Origin: Rhizobium leguminosarum bv. trifolii WSM1325
GTDB taxonomy: Bacteria > Pseudomonadota > Alphaproteobacteria > Rhizobiales > Rhizobiaceae
Assembly (NCBI GenBank): GCA_000023185.1
Contig: CP001622.1
Location: forward strand, 2,108,001 to 2,172,000
Length of the DNA stretch: 64,000 bases
Direction of reading: 5' to 3'
Shown here: positions 1 through 8,751 of the stretch, piece after piece
Numbering within the stretch: the stretch's first letter is position 1
How the letters are laid out: every line of letters begins with the position of its first letter
Notes under the pieces: model-generated
The model's input: only the letters and a program-made list of their open reading frames with translations
What the model was told of the DNA's origin: nothing
Database searches by the model: none
Translations under genes and position numbers: made by a program

Positions 1-2723
1 CGCAGTGATATTTGCGCCTGGAAATTGCCGACCTTCTCGTCGTTGAAACCGATGACGTTTTTCAGCCTGGCGCGCACCGAGACGCCGGTGTCGCCGCCAT
101 CCCCGTCACCATCGCCGTCCGAGCCCGATTTCAACCGCTGGATGACCGGTCGCGCATCGGCGCTGTCACCGGAGACCGAGACGTCGAAATTGCCTTTGCT
201 GCGCTTCACCGACAGGGCGAAATCGTCGAGCGAGGAGAGCTTGACGCTGTCGAAATCGGCCGAGATCAGCCCACCCTTGCCGATGTTCAACGATCCATTG
301 GCGCCAAAACCGTCGCCCTTCAGTCGGAAGTTCTTGATCTGGGTATTGTCGGCCGGCCCGGATGTTTCGAATTCGGCCGTGGCGGCAATGCCGCTGCCCT
401 TCGCCCAGCCGATCCAGGGCAGTTCGAGCAGCGACTTGGTGAGGTCGAGCTGGACGTCCTGCCGGTCGTCGTCGATCCGCGTCAGCACCATCTTCACGCT
501 GCCGCCGACGATTCCGGAAAGGCCGGGTATCAGCTTGTTGCGCTGGTCCTCGGAAAGGGTCGCGGTGATCACCCGTTGTTTGGCCGCCGCGTCGGATGCC
601 TCGACCGGTTCGGTAAGATCGATATCGGCCGGGACGCCGTCGATCTGGGCTTTGGCGTCAAGCGTGATTCTTTTAGGATTGCCGTTCAGCGTTCCGTCGA
701 GATTGCTGATCATCCTGCCGGAAAACGGCTTGGCAAGATCGATATTGGTGAGCTTCATTGCCGCCGACCATTCGGCCGGCGGCGGGTTTTGCGAGGAAAG
801 CAGACCGAAATGGGCCTTCACATTCGCCTCGATCCGGCCCTTGAGATCGTCGGGCGTAAAGCCGGCGCGCTGCAGCACCCGGATCGGCCGGTAGGTCAGA
901 AGCTCGCCGACGGCGTCCGCGGCTCCGGAGACCGCGAGATCGATATCGGCCATCAGCGGTTTATCGTAGGTGGCGGGCAGGATGAACGTCCCCTGCCCGA
1001 GACCGACCGACCGACCGGAGGGGAAATAGGAGGTGCCGCTCTTGATCGCGATCGTCGCAACCGGGCCTGTCAGGTCGAAATGCGCTGACGTGTCGCGGAT
1101 CGGCGGAATGTCGCCGGCGACGTTCATCCGCGCGCCCGTGATGTCGAAGCCGATGCGGATCTGGTTGGCGTCGAGCTTCAATCCTTTTCCGCCGGCTGCC
1201 TCGTCCAGCCTGCCGAAGGGAATGAAGACGGAAATGGAAGCGTCGGTGACGGTGCCTCCGAAGAGATTGCCGTGCACCCAGGTGCGCACCTTGGGCGCCA
1301 TCCAGAACGGCCAGAGCTGCTTGATCGCAATCGTCTGCAACTGCGCCGACTGGCCGGCGAAGCTGATCTCCGGCGATTTGTCGCCGAGTTTGACGTGCAG
1401 TGATCCGTAGAGCGCGCCGAGCGGGCTGGAAACGGTTATGTTGGGAAACTGGAACTCACGGCCGGCGACCATGTAGCGCCCGGTCGCCTGGATGTCGAAG
1501 GAGAGTGGCTCCTCGCCGGAGCCGCCGGGGGCAGCCGTGCCGCCACTGACGAGCAGGTCGATGCCGAAGCCTTTGCCCGCCTGCGGGTCGAGCTTGTCGA
1601 GATCAATCAGCGCGCCATTGATGGGAAGCGTAGTCGCGCCGAACCGGGCGTTCGATCGGGCAATCTCGAGCTTCTGCTTGGCGAAATCGTAGACGAGATT
1701 GATTTGCCCGCCCGAGAGCTGCTGCGGATCGCCGTCCGCATAGATTTGGCCGGGATCGATGTCGACCGTCGCCGTCAGCGCCGGCTGCGCGCCATCGCGC
1801 GCCCGGGTGGCCGACACTGTCAGATCGGCAAAGGCGCTCAGTCCTTGCCGGATCATGCCCTGATCGTTGCGTTTCAGCGCGAAGGGGGTGAGGTCGGCAT
1901 GTCTGAGCGTCGCCACGACTTTGGACACGTGGCCGTCGTCTTTCTCGGCCCGCACGTCGAGCTCCGCCACTTCGCCGTTGAGCGCGACTTCGCCGGTCAA
2001 TTGCAGCGAGGACGGGCCGGCATGGGCAAAGACGAGATTGTCGATGACGAGCGACAGCGGACCGTTGGCGGTATCGGCAAGCTTGATGTCGAGGCCGGAG
2101 ATGCGCACCGAATTGGTCGAGCCGCGCGTCACGATGCTGTCGAACATGTCGAACTGCGAGAAGATCTTTTCCATCGCCGCCGGCATGGCGTCGATGCGCA
2201 GATCGTCGAGCTTGACGGCATTGCCGGAGGGCAGAAGCGCGGTATCGAGCGCAATATCCTCCGCTTCGATGTCCGCGACGGCGATGCGGCCGCGGAAAAG
2301 CTGCAGCGGATCGAGCCCCAGGCGCACCGAACCCGTCGTCGACAGGTGCTGGCCGCTCTCCTGGTCGATCATGTTGACGTTGCGCGCTTCCAGCGCCAGC
2401 CGGAAATCCGAGGTGAAGCGGATGACGGTGGAACCGACCTCGGCGCGATAGCGCGGTCCGGCTACCCCGTTCAGCGCCGCCTGCGCCTGCTGCGACAGCG
2501 GCTTGTCGAACATGCCGCTCTCGACGGTGAAAACGATGCCAGCGAGAATAACGAGGATCAGCCCCAGAAATCCGCAGGTCAGCTTCGCCGTGCGGCGCAT
2601 CGGCGAACGCGGCGGCGGGCAATGAACGATGATCGGATCCTCGGCCTGGGCGGACGGCAAGCGGTCCAGCGCAACGATATCCTTCTTGCGAAACGTGACC
2701 TTTTCGCCGCGGATGGCTGACAT
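1..2723 (-). CDS. AsmA-like / DUF3971 large envelope protein (3' end outside window)
   Basis: An uninterrupted minus-strand frame runs from an ATG at 2721-2723 to the window edge, so about 907 codons are visible and the C-terminus is missing. The protein starts MSAIRGEKVTFRKKD, has a basic stretch and then one membrane segment near residues 47-66 (LTCGFLGLILVILAGIVF). A long repetitive beta-type sequence follows, alternating hydrophobic residues with phrases such as IRISGLDIKLADT. This is the layout of AsmA/YhdP-like DUF3971 proteins, which are anchored in the inner membrane with a periplasmic domain. Family knowledge links them to lipid or envelope homeostasis; the role here is inferred. It is divergent from the peroxiredoxin gene. 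Confidence 0.75.
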   Translation of the reverse strand, partial: MSAIRGEKVTFRKKDIVALDRLPSAQAEDPIIVHCPPPRSPMRRTAKLTCGFLGLILVILAGIVFTVESGMFDKPLSQQAQAALNGVAGPRYRAEVGSTVIRFTSDFRLALEARNVNMIDQESGQHLSTTGSVRLGLDPLQLFRGRIAVADIEAEDIALDTALLPSGNAVKLDDLRIDAMPAAMEKIFSQFDMFDSIVTRGSTNSVRISGLDIKLADTANGPLSLVIDNLVFAHAGPSSLQLTGEVALNGEVAELDVRAEKDDGHVSKVVATLRHADLTPFALKRNDQGMIRQGLSAFADLTVSATRARDGAQPALTATVDIDPGQIYADGDPQQLSGGQINLVYDFAKQKLEIARSNARFGATTLPINGALIDLDKLDPQAGKGFGIDLLVSGGTAAPGGSGEEPLSFDIQATGRYMVAGREFQFPNITVSSPLGALYGSLHVKLGDKSPEISFAGQSAQLQTIAIKQLWPFWMAPKVRTWVHGNLFGGTVTDASISVFIPFGRLDEAAGGKGLKLDANQIRIGFDITGARMNVAGDIPPIRDTSAHFDLTGPVATIAIKSGTSYFPSGRSVGLGQGTFILPATYDKPLMADIDLAVSGAADAVGELLTYRPIRVLQRAGFTPDDLKGRIEANVKAHFGLLSSQNPPPAEWSAAMKLTNIDLAKPFSGRMISNLDGTLNGNPKRITLDAKAQIDGVPADIDLTEPVEASDAAAKQRVITATLSEDQRNKLIPGLSGIVGGSVKMVLTRIDDDRQDVQLDLTKSLLELPWIGWAKGSGIAATAEFETSGPADNTQIKNFRLKGDGFGANGSLNIGKGGLISADFDSVKLSSLDDFALSVKRSKGNFDVSVSGDSADARPVIQRLKSGSDGDGDGDGGDTGVSVRARLKNVIGFNDEKVGNFQAQISL

Positions 2724-2848
2724 GCGCCCTCGGGCTCTCCCTTTAAGTGAAGAATTGAACCCGGCCATGCTGGACGGGTATCCGTCCACTATATAATTCG
2801 GGGAGAGAAAGTGTCATCCACAAACCCGGCAAAAGAAAGGTTTTCCTA

Positions 2849-3322
2849 ATGGCGGTTCCCGGCATCGGCGTTTCGGCCCCTGATTTCAACCTTCCCCGCG
2901 ACGGCGGCGGCCGCGTTTCGCTGGCCGAATTCCACGGCAAGCCGCTGGTGTTGTTCTTCTATCCCAAGGACGACACGACGGGCTGCACCGCCGAATCGCT
3001 GGCTTTCACCGCGTTAGCAGCCGAGTTCGAAGCGGCGGGTGCTGCCGTCATCGGCATGTCACCCGATTCGGCCGCTTGCCATGACAAGTTCATCAAGAAG
3101 CACCGTCTTTCGGTGGCGCTCGCCTCGGACGAGGAAAAGACGACGCTGCAGGCCTATGGCGTCTGGAAGGAAAAGAGCATGTACGGCCGCAACTTCATGG
3201 GCGTCGAGCGTACCACTTTCCTGATCCGCCAGGACGGCACGATCGCCACCATCTGGCAGAAGGTGAAGGTGCAGGGCCATGCCGAAACCGTGCTCGAGGC
3301 CGTGAGGAACCTGGCAGCGTGA
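2849..3322 (+). CDS. bcp: Peroxiredoxin of the Bcp/PrxQ type
   Basis: A 157-residue thiol peroxidase that reduces hydroperoxides in the cytoplasm. The peroxidatic site is FYPKDDTTGCTAES with Cys46. There is no Cys five residues later, as E. coli Bcp has. The only other Cys is Cys77 (DSAACHDKF), about 30 residues downstream, which fits the PrxQ subgroup whose resolving Cys lies in helix alpha3. The start ATG follows AAAGAAAGG. The stop overlaps the next gene by 4 bp (GTGA), so the two are probably translationally coupled. Confidence 0.93.
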   Translation: MAVPGIGVSAPDFNLPRDGGGRVSLAEFHGKPLVLFFYPKDDTTGCTAESLAFTALAAEFEAAGAAVIGMSPDSAACHDKFIKKHRLSVALASDEEKTTLQAYGVWKEKSMYGRNFMGVERTTFLIRQDGTIATIWQKVKVQGHAETVLEAVRNLAA

Positions 3323-4146
3323 TAGGGGATCTGACGATAACCTCGCTGCGCGGCGGCGCCATCGATGCAATCTCGTCCGCCGATCTCGACCGCAAGACGG
3401 CACTTGCACAGGAAAGCGCCACCCGCTGGTTTGCGCGCCGGGTGTCGCTGCGCTCGCCGCTCGATGCGGCCCTGCCCGACAGGCCCGGCCGTCCTGAGAA
3501 ACCGGTGCTGACGCCGCCGACCCAGGTGGAGAAGCGCTCGCTGCATACGCTCAAAGGCCGGATCGCCCTGCTCCATGCCATCGCCCATATCGAGCTCAAC
3601 GCCGTCGATCTGGCGCTCGATATCGTCGCGCGATTCGCGACCGAGCAGGTGCCGAATTCCTTTTTCGACGGCTGGATGCTGGTCGCCTTCGAGGAGGCGA
3701 AGCATTTCCGCATGGTGCGCGCCAGGCTCAACGATCTCGGCGCCGATTACGGCGATCTTCCCGCCCATGACGGGCTCTGGCAGGCAGCCCATTCGACGCG
3801 CAACAATCTGACGGCAAGGCTCGCCGTCGTGCCGCTGATTCTGGAAGCTCGCGGCCTCGACGTCACGCCGTCGCTGCAGGCGAAAATGCGCCAGACAGGC
3901 GATCTCGAAAGTGCTGCGGTGCTCGACGTCATCTACAATGACGAGAAAGGCCATGTCGCCGTCGGCGCCAAATGGTTCCGCTTCCTCTGCGCCCGCGAGA
4001 AGCGCGATCCAGCAAAGGCCTTCCAGGAGCTGGTGCGCGCCAACTTCCGCGGACCGCTGAAGCCGCCCTTCAACGATCTTGCCCGCGCCGAGGCCGGGCT
4101 GACGCCGTCCTTCTACCGCTCGCTCGCATCGATCAGCTACGCTTGA
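3319..4146 (+). CDS. DUF455 ferritin-like protein
   Basis: A 275-residue protein beginning with GTG that overlaps the bcp stop. It matches DUF455 proteins, which have a ferritin-like helical fold. Possible metal-ligand motifs are HAIAHIELNAVDLALD (about residues 86-101), FEEAKHF (about 132-138) and NDEKGHV (about 211-217), i.e. Glu/His sets spaced as in diiron four-helix bundles. No enzymatic reaction is established for the family. Coupling to a peroxiredoxin suggests an oxidative-stress or iron role, which is inference. Confidence 0.85.
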   Translation: MIGDLTITSLRGGAIDAISSADLDRKTALAQESATRWFARRVSLRSPLDAALPDRPGRPEKPVLTPPTQVEKRSLHTLKGRIALLHAIAHIELNAVDLALDIVARFATEQVPNSFFDGWMLVAFEEAKHFRMVRARLNDLGADYGDLPAHDGLWQAAHSTRNNLTARLAVVPLILEARGLDVTPSLQAKMRQTGDLESAAVLDVIYNDEKGHVAVGAKWFRFLCAREKRDPAKAFQELVRANFRGPLKPPFNDLARAEAGLTPSFYRSLASISYA

Positions 4147-4190
4147 AGTCACTGAAATTTATGACGCGACGGCAACAATGAAAGCATTCA

Positions 4191-4198
4191 TTAACCAT
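4191..4198 (+). promoter_or_regulatory. CtrA-like half site (TTAACCAT)
   Basis: TTAACCAT lies 52 nt before the GTG of the M23 peptidase gene. This 8-mer is a half-site form of the CtrA recognition sequence in alphaproteobacteria. A single short match can occur by chance. The link to CtrA is inferred from the motif and from the cell-wall role of the downstream gene. Confidence 0.3.
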
Positions 4199-4250
4199 AA
4201 CGGTGTCTAATTTCCGAAAGAGGCGTAGAGCATCAATCGGGAGAGCCTGC

Positions 4251-5573
4251 GTGAACAGCGGACATCAGCACCGGGTATTCGGCAGGCGGGCGCAGGAACA
4301 TATCCTCATCCTCGCAAGCGGCGACAAAGTCCGCCATATGACGGTCCGGCCGTGGATGGCCGCGCTTGCCTTCTGCTTCGTCGGCGTCTTCTCGATCGGC
4401 TACCTCCTGGCCACATCCTATCTCGTGCTGCGCGACGACCTGATCGGCGCCACCATGGCCCGCCAGGCCCGCATGCAGCACGACTATGAAGACCGCATCG
4501 CCGCCCTCCGCGCCCAGGTCGACCGCATCACCTCCCGCCAGCTTCTCGACCAGCAGGTGGTCGAAGACAAGGTCGACAAGCTGATGGAGCAGCAGATGGC
4601 GTTGACCTCGCGCCATGGCAAGCTCGACAATCTGCTCGACCGGGCCGAAAGCTCCGGCCTGACGGAAAAGGACGGCGCCCTGCCTGCGCCGTCTTCGCCC
4701 GTTCAGTCCTATGCGCCCGATGTCAAGGACAAGCGTGCTTCGCTCTCCGGTAGCGGCATCGAGGCGATCGAGAAACAGCTGGCGAACGGCGCCCCCGCCG
4801 ATGCGACGCCCGACAATTCGACGCTTGCTTATGTGCCGGCCACCGACACCGTCGGCGATCGTGCCGACCGCATCTTCTCCAAGGTGACGCTGTCGCTTAA
4901 AGATGTCGAACAGGATCAGCGCAGCCGTGTCGAACAGCTGACGAGCGATGCCGGCAATGCCGCCAATGCCATCGAGACCGTGCTGACCCGCTTCAAGATT
5001 CCGGTACCGGAAGAGACCGCTGCCAAGAAAGACGATGACGATGCCGTCGGCGGCCCCTATGTCGAGCCCGAAAGCAACGACGACTTCAACAATTCTCTGG
5101 TGGCGCTCGACGGCGCGCTGACTCGTCTTGAGGAGGTCCGCAGCACCGCCGAATCCCTGCCCTTCCGCAATCCCGCTATCGGCAAGGACGTGACCAGCCC
5201 CTTCGGCAATCGCCGCGATCCCTTCCTCGGCCGCCTCGCGCTCCATTCCGGCATCGATTTCCGCTTTTCGCCCGGCGAACGAATTCGCCCGGCGGCACCT
5301 GGAAAGGTAGTTTCGGCCGGCTGGACCGGCGGCTACGGCAACATGGTCGAGGTCGATCACGGCAACGGCATCTCGACGCGCTACGGGCATATGTCGGAGG
5401 TTCTGGTCAAGGTCGGCGACACGGTCGGCCGTAACGATGTCATCGGCCTCGCCGGCAGCACCGGCCGCTCGACGGGCACGCACCTGCACTATGAAGTGCG
5501 CCAGGACGGCCATGCCGTCGATCCAGTATATTTCATGAATGCCGGCCTTAAACTCGCCACCTATATCAAGTAA
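4251..5573 (+). CDS. M23-family peptidoglycan endopeptidase (LytM/NlpD-like)
   Basis: 440 residues if translation starts at the GTG at 4251, which has GGGAG about 8 nt upstream. An earlier in-frame GTG at 4203 lacks such a site. One membrane segment lies near residues 38-59 (MAALAFCFVGVFSIGYLLATSYLV). A coiled-coil-like region follows (DYEDRIAALRAQVDRITSRQ onward), then a C-terminal M23 domain. Zinc-site motifs are intact: LHSGIDFRF, then HGNGISTRYGHMS and HLHYEVR. The protein probably cleaves peptidoglycan cross-links in the periplasm, or activates amidases if degenerate, although the zinc ligands are present. A CtrA-like half site precedes it. Confidence 0.88.
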   Translation: MNSGHQHRVFGRRAQEHILILASGDKVRHMTVRPWMAALAFCFVGVFSIGYLLATSYLVLRDDLIGATMARQARMQHDYEDRIAALRAQVDRITSRQLLDQQVVEDKVDKLMEQQMALTSRHGKLDNLLDRAESSGLTEKDGALPAPSSPVQSYAPDVKDKRASLSGSGIEAIEKQLANGAPADATPDNSTLAYVPATDTVGDRADRIFSKVTLSLKDVEQDQRSRVEQLTSDAGNAANAIETVLTRFKIPVPEETAAKKDDDDAVGGPYVEPESNDDFNNSLVALDGALTRLEEVRSTAESLPFRNPAIGKDVTSPFGNRRDPFLGRLALHSGIDFRFSPGERIRPAAPGKVVSAGWTGGYGNMVEVDHGNGISTRYGHMSEVLVKVGDTVGRNDVIGLAGSTGRSTGTHLHYEVRQDGHAVDPVYFMNAGLKLATYIK

Positions 5574-5711
5574 CTCCTGCCCGGTAACCAACGCTTCACT
5601 CTGCAATGGGTGCGGCGTCTCTATTTCTTGACTTGCCGGCCATTCGGGGCTATGTCGCGCTGCATTGCGGCATGCAATCCCGCCGACTCGTTCAGAGCTC
5701 GGCCGAACGGA

Positions 5712-7277
5712 ATGGAAACAGTTTTCCCTTTGACGACATTTGCTGACCTTGGCTTAAGCCAAAAAGTGCTATCCGCTGTTACGGACGCGGGCTACACGAT
5801 CCCCACGCCTATTCAGGCGGGAGCCATCCCGTTTGCGCTTGAGCGCCGCGATATTTGCGGTATCGCGCAGACCGGCACTGGCAAGACGGCATCCTTCGTG
5901 CTGCCGATGCTGTCGCTTCTGGAGAAGGGCCGTGCGCGTGCGCGCATGCCCCGCACGCTGATTCTCGAACCGACGCGCGAACTCGCTGCCCAGGTCGCCG
6001 AGAATTTCGAGAAATACGGCAAGAACCATCGCCTTAACGTCGCCCTTCTGATCGGCGGCGTTTCCTTCGAGGACCAGGACCGCAAGCTCGAACGCGGCGC
6101 CGATGTACTGATCTGCACCCCCGGCCGCCTTCTTGACCATTTCGAGCGCGGCAAGCTGCTGATGAGCGGCGTCGAGATCCTCGTCATCGACGAGGCCGAC
6201 CGCATGCTCGATATGGGTTTCATCCCCGATATCGAGCGCATCGCCAAGATGATCCCGTTCACCCGCCAGACGCTGTTCTTCTCGGCAACCATGCCGTCGG
6301 AAATCCAGAAGCTCGCCGACCGTTTCCTGCAGAATCCCGAACGTATCGAGGTCGCAAAGCCGGCTTCCGCGGCCGAGACCGTGACACAGCGTTTCGTCGC
6401 CTCCCACGGCAAGGATTACGAGAAGCGAGCGGTTCTGCGAGAACTCGTCCGCGCCCAGACCGAGCTCAAGAACGCCATCGTCTTCTGCAACCGCAAGAAG
6501 GATGTCGCCGATCTCTTCCGGTCGCTCGAGCGTCATGGCTTCTCGGTCGGCGCCCTGCATGGCGACATGGACCAGCGTTCCCGCACGATGACGCTGCAAA
6601 GCTTCCGTGACGGCAATCTCCAGCTTCTGGTCGCTTCCGACGTCGCCGCCCGCGGCCTCGATATCCCTGATGTCAGCCACGTCTTCAATTTCGACGTGCC
6701 TATTCATTCCGAGGATTACGTCCACCGCATCGGCCGCACCGGCCGTGCCGGCCGCTCGGGTGCCGCCTTCACGCTCGTCACCAAGCGCGACACTAAGTTC
6801 GTCGATGCCATCGAGAAGCTGATCGGCGAAAAGGTCGAATGGCTGAGCGGTGACCTGACGTCGCTGCCGCCGCCGGCAGAAGACAGCCGGGACAGCGAAC
6901 GCCCGCGCCGCAACGGCCGCGAGCGTGGCGCCAGAGATGGTGCAGGCCGAGATCGCGCGCCGAGAGAGAATGGCGACAAGGATCGTGGACGCGGACGAGG
7001 CAATCGCGCCGCCGCGAGTCATAAATCTGATAACGACATACAGGATAATGGCGTCGACGTGATTGAAGCAGCACCAGTAAAGGCCGACATCGTGAAGAAC
7101 GAGCGCAAAGCAGAGCAGAAGCCGCAGAACAACGCGCGCAACAGTCGGCCTTACCCGGCAAACGACGACAGCCGCGACCGCCGCCGTCATCGCGACCACG
7201 ACGATGGCCCGACCCCGGTCGGCTTCGGCGACGATATCCCCGCCTTCATGCTGATCGCCGGCAGCGCCAAGGTCTAA
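5712..7277 (+). CDS. DEAD-box ATP-dependent RNA helicase (RhlE-like)
   Basis: About 521 residues from the ATG at 5712 (METVFPLTTFADLGLS); upstream in-frame codons look non-coding. The helicase motifs appear in order: Q-motif with PTPIQ, AQTGTGKT (I), PTRELA (Ia), TPGR (Ib), DEAD (II), SAT (III), then ALHGDMDQ, VASDVAARGLDIP and HRIGRTGRAGR (VI). The last roughly 120 residues are a charged, Arg/Gly/Asp-rich disordered tail, typical of RhlE-like helicases, that probably binds RNA. Likely roles are ribosome assembly or mRNA turnover, especially in the cold. A Nudix gene follows 8 bp later, so the two may be co-transcribed. Confidence 0.92.
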   Translation: METVFPLTTFADLGLSQKVLSAVTDAGYTIPTPIQAGAIPFALERRDICGIAQTGTGKTASFVLPMLSLLEKGRARARMPRTLILEPTRELAAQVAENFEKYGKNHRLNVALLIGGVSFEDQDRKLERGADVLICTPGRLLDHFERGKLLMSGVEILVIDEADRMLDMGFIPDIERIAKMIPFTRQTLFFSATMPSEIQKLADRFLQNPERIEVAKPASAAETVTQRFVASHGKDYEKRAVLRELVRAQTELKNAIVFCNRKKDVADLFRSLERHGFSVGALHGDMDQRSRTMTLQSFRDGNLQLLVASDVAARGLDIPDVSHVFNFDVPIHSEDYVHRIGRTGRAGRSGAAFTLVTKRDTKFVDAIEKLIGEKVEWLSGDLTSLPPPAEDSRDSERPRRNGRERGARDGAGRDRAPRENGDKDRGRGRGNRAAASHKSDNDIQDNGVDVIEAAPVKADIVKNERKAEQKPQNNARNSRPYPANDDSRDRRRHRDHDDGPTPVGFGDDIPAFMLIAGSAKV

Positions 7278-7285
7278 GCATTATC

Positions 7286-7708
7286 ATGGGTAGGCCCGGC
7301 ATTGATTTTCCGGGTCTCGGCGTTGGCCTGGTGATTCTGCGCGACGCCAGGATCCTTCTTTACAAACGCATGCGACCACCTGAAGCCGGCTATTGGAATA
7401 TCGTTGGCGGCAAGGTGGATCACATGGAGCCGGCTGAGACTGCCGCGCGCCGCGAGGCCGAAGAAGAAACCGGTCTGACGATCGGCCGCATCGAACGAAT
7501 CGGCATGACCGAACAGATCATCGATGCCGACCGCCAACACTGGATGTCGATTCTCTATCTCGCCCGCGACGTCGAGGGCGAGCCGCAGCTGACCGAACCG
7601 GACAAGCTTTCGGATTTCGGCTGGTTTCCCCTGACGGATTTACCCGAGCCACTGTCGGCCTTCACCAAGGCGGCGATCGCAGCCTTGTCGCCCGCTGAAC
7701 GCGGCTAA
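7286..7708 (+). CDS. Nudix hydrolase
   Basis: A 140-residue protein with a complete Nudix box: GKVDHME, then seven residues, then REAEEETGL (about residues 42-64), matching GX5EX7REUXEEXGU. The family hydrolyses nucleoside diphosphates linked to another group, using Mg2+ held by the box glutamates. The substrate (oxidised dNTP, ADP-ribose or other) cannot be read from the sequence. It starts 8 bp after the helicase stop and ends exactly where the convergent TfoX-like gene ends. Confidence 0.9.
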   Translation: MGRPGIDFPGLGVGLVILRDARILLYKRMRPPEAGYWNIVGGKVDHMEPAETAARREAEEETGLTIGRIERIGMTEQIIDADRQHWMSILYLARDVEGEPQLTEPDKLSDFGWFPLTDLPEPLSAFTKAAIAALSPAERG

Positions 7709-8026
7709 CTATTCGGCGCGAAGCGACGCCTCATAGGCAAGCCTCACCCATTTCGCCATCAGATCGGGATCGTCGTAGGCCTCGTCGGGGATCGACCAAT
7801 AGGGCATTTTTACCGGCTTGCCCTTCTTGCCCTCATAAGTCCATTGCGTGGCGCCGGCAGCGGCAAATTCCGGGGCGCTCGTCTCATCGGCCTTCAGCAG
7901 CATCTCGTCGCGCACTTCAAGCGCGATGATCCGCCCGAGATGATAGATGCCTTTGCCGCCAAACATGCGCTTGACCGTGACGGGGCCGAGCCCCTGAAAC
8001 ATTTCCTCGATCCCGGCATTGTCCAT
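7709..8026 (-). CDS. TfoX/Sxy N-terminal domain protein
   Basis: 105 residues starting MDNAGIEEMFQGLGPVTVKRMFGGKGIY, the signature of the TfoX N-terminal domain. It lacks the C-terminal TfoX domain found in enterobacterial competence regulators, so it is the stand-alone form common in rhizobia, whose role is unknown. Its TAG directly abuts the TAA of the Nudix gene, with no intergenic base. Confidence 0.85.
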   Translation of the reverse strand: MDNAGIEEMFQGLGPVTVKRMFGGKGIYHLGRIIALEVRDEMLLKADETSAPEFAAAGATQWTYEGKKGKPVKMPYWSIPDEAYDDPDLMAKWVRLAYEASLRAE

Positions 8027-8073
8027 TCTCTACTACCCTCGAAATGCTTCCGAAAGGATGCACGGCGCTCTTA

Positions 8074-8568
8074 TCACAGCGCGTGATAATCCCGGTTCAT
8101 ATAGATGAGCGCCGGGTGCTTTTCGCTGAAGCGGACAGCCGCGACCTCGCCGAAGATGACATTGTGCGTCGGCATTTCCTTGATATCGATCACCCGGCAA
8201 TCGAAGGCGGCAAGTGCGTCGGCTAGCACGGGCGCACCGGTGGCAAGCATCTCGAAACGGGCGCTGGCGAAACGGTCGTCATTGGCAAGCGACGTGCGCC
8301 CGGAAAAGGCATCGGCAACACCCTGATGGTGGGCGCCGAGCGTGTTCAGCGCGAAAATGCCGCTGCGAAAGAAGATCTCGTTCTTCGGATTGGTGTTGTT
8401 GAGGCAGATCAGCACCGAGGCCGGATTGTCCGAGACCGAGCAGGCGGCGGTGATGGTGACGCCGCGGCGCAGCTCGCCCATCGCCGTCGTCACGAGCTGC
8501 ACGTGGCCGGCATAACGGCTCATGGCATCGCGATAAAGGCCGGGGTCGATATGCTGCCTGTTCAACAC
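8074..8568 (-). CDS. Flavin reductase-like FMN-binding protein
   Basis: 164 residues from a GTG at 8566-8568 with GGGAG six bases upstream. The sequence (RYAGHVQLVTTAMGELRRGVTITAACSVSDNPASVLICLNN) is typical of the flavin reductase domain family (HpaC/RutF-like). These proteins reduce FMN or FAD with NAD(P)H and supply it to a partner monooxygenase. No partner oxygenase gene is adjacent, so the acceptor is unknown. A longer upstream frame exists, but it overlaps the divergent binding-protein gene and is not credible. Confidence 0.85.
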   Translation of the reverse strand: MLNRQHIDPGLYRDAMSRYAGHVQLVTTAMGELRRGVTITAACSVSDNPASVLICLNNTNPKNEIFFRSGIFALNTLGAHHQGVADAFSGRTSLANDDRFASARFEMLATGAPVLADALAAFDCRVIDIKEMPTHNVIFGEVAAVRFSEKHPALIYMNRDYHAL

Positions 8569-8751
8569 CTGCTTCTCCCGTACGCGCTTACTCTGTCTGG
8601 ATCCACTTGCTATCGCGCCAATATGGCGAGCATCGGTTACCTTTTCTACAATAGGACCGGTGAAAAGCGCTGTGTTGCGCTTGTTTTTCTTTGACGATCG
8701 CGGCCTTGCGGATAAAAGGGCATGGACGATGGCTAGGGATCTCCGCCTTTC

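Noticed and set aside
12-2720. Plus-strand frames opposite the first gene
   Set aside because: They are complementary to the DUF3971-like gene, whose minus-strand frame is continuous and has a credible membrane segment.
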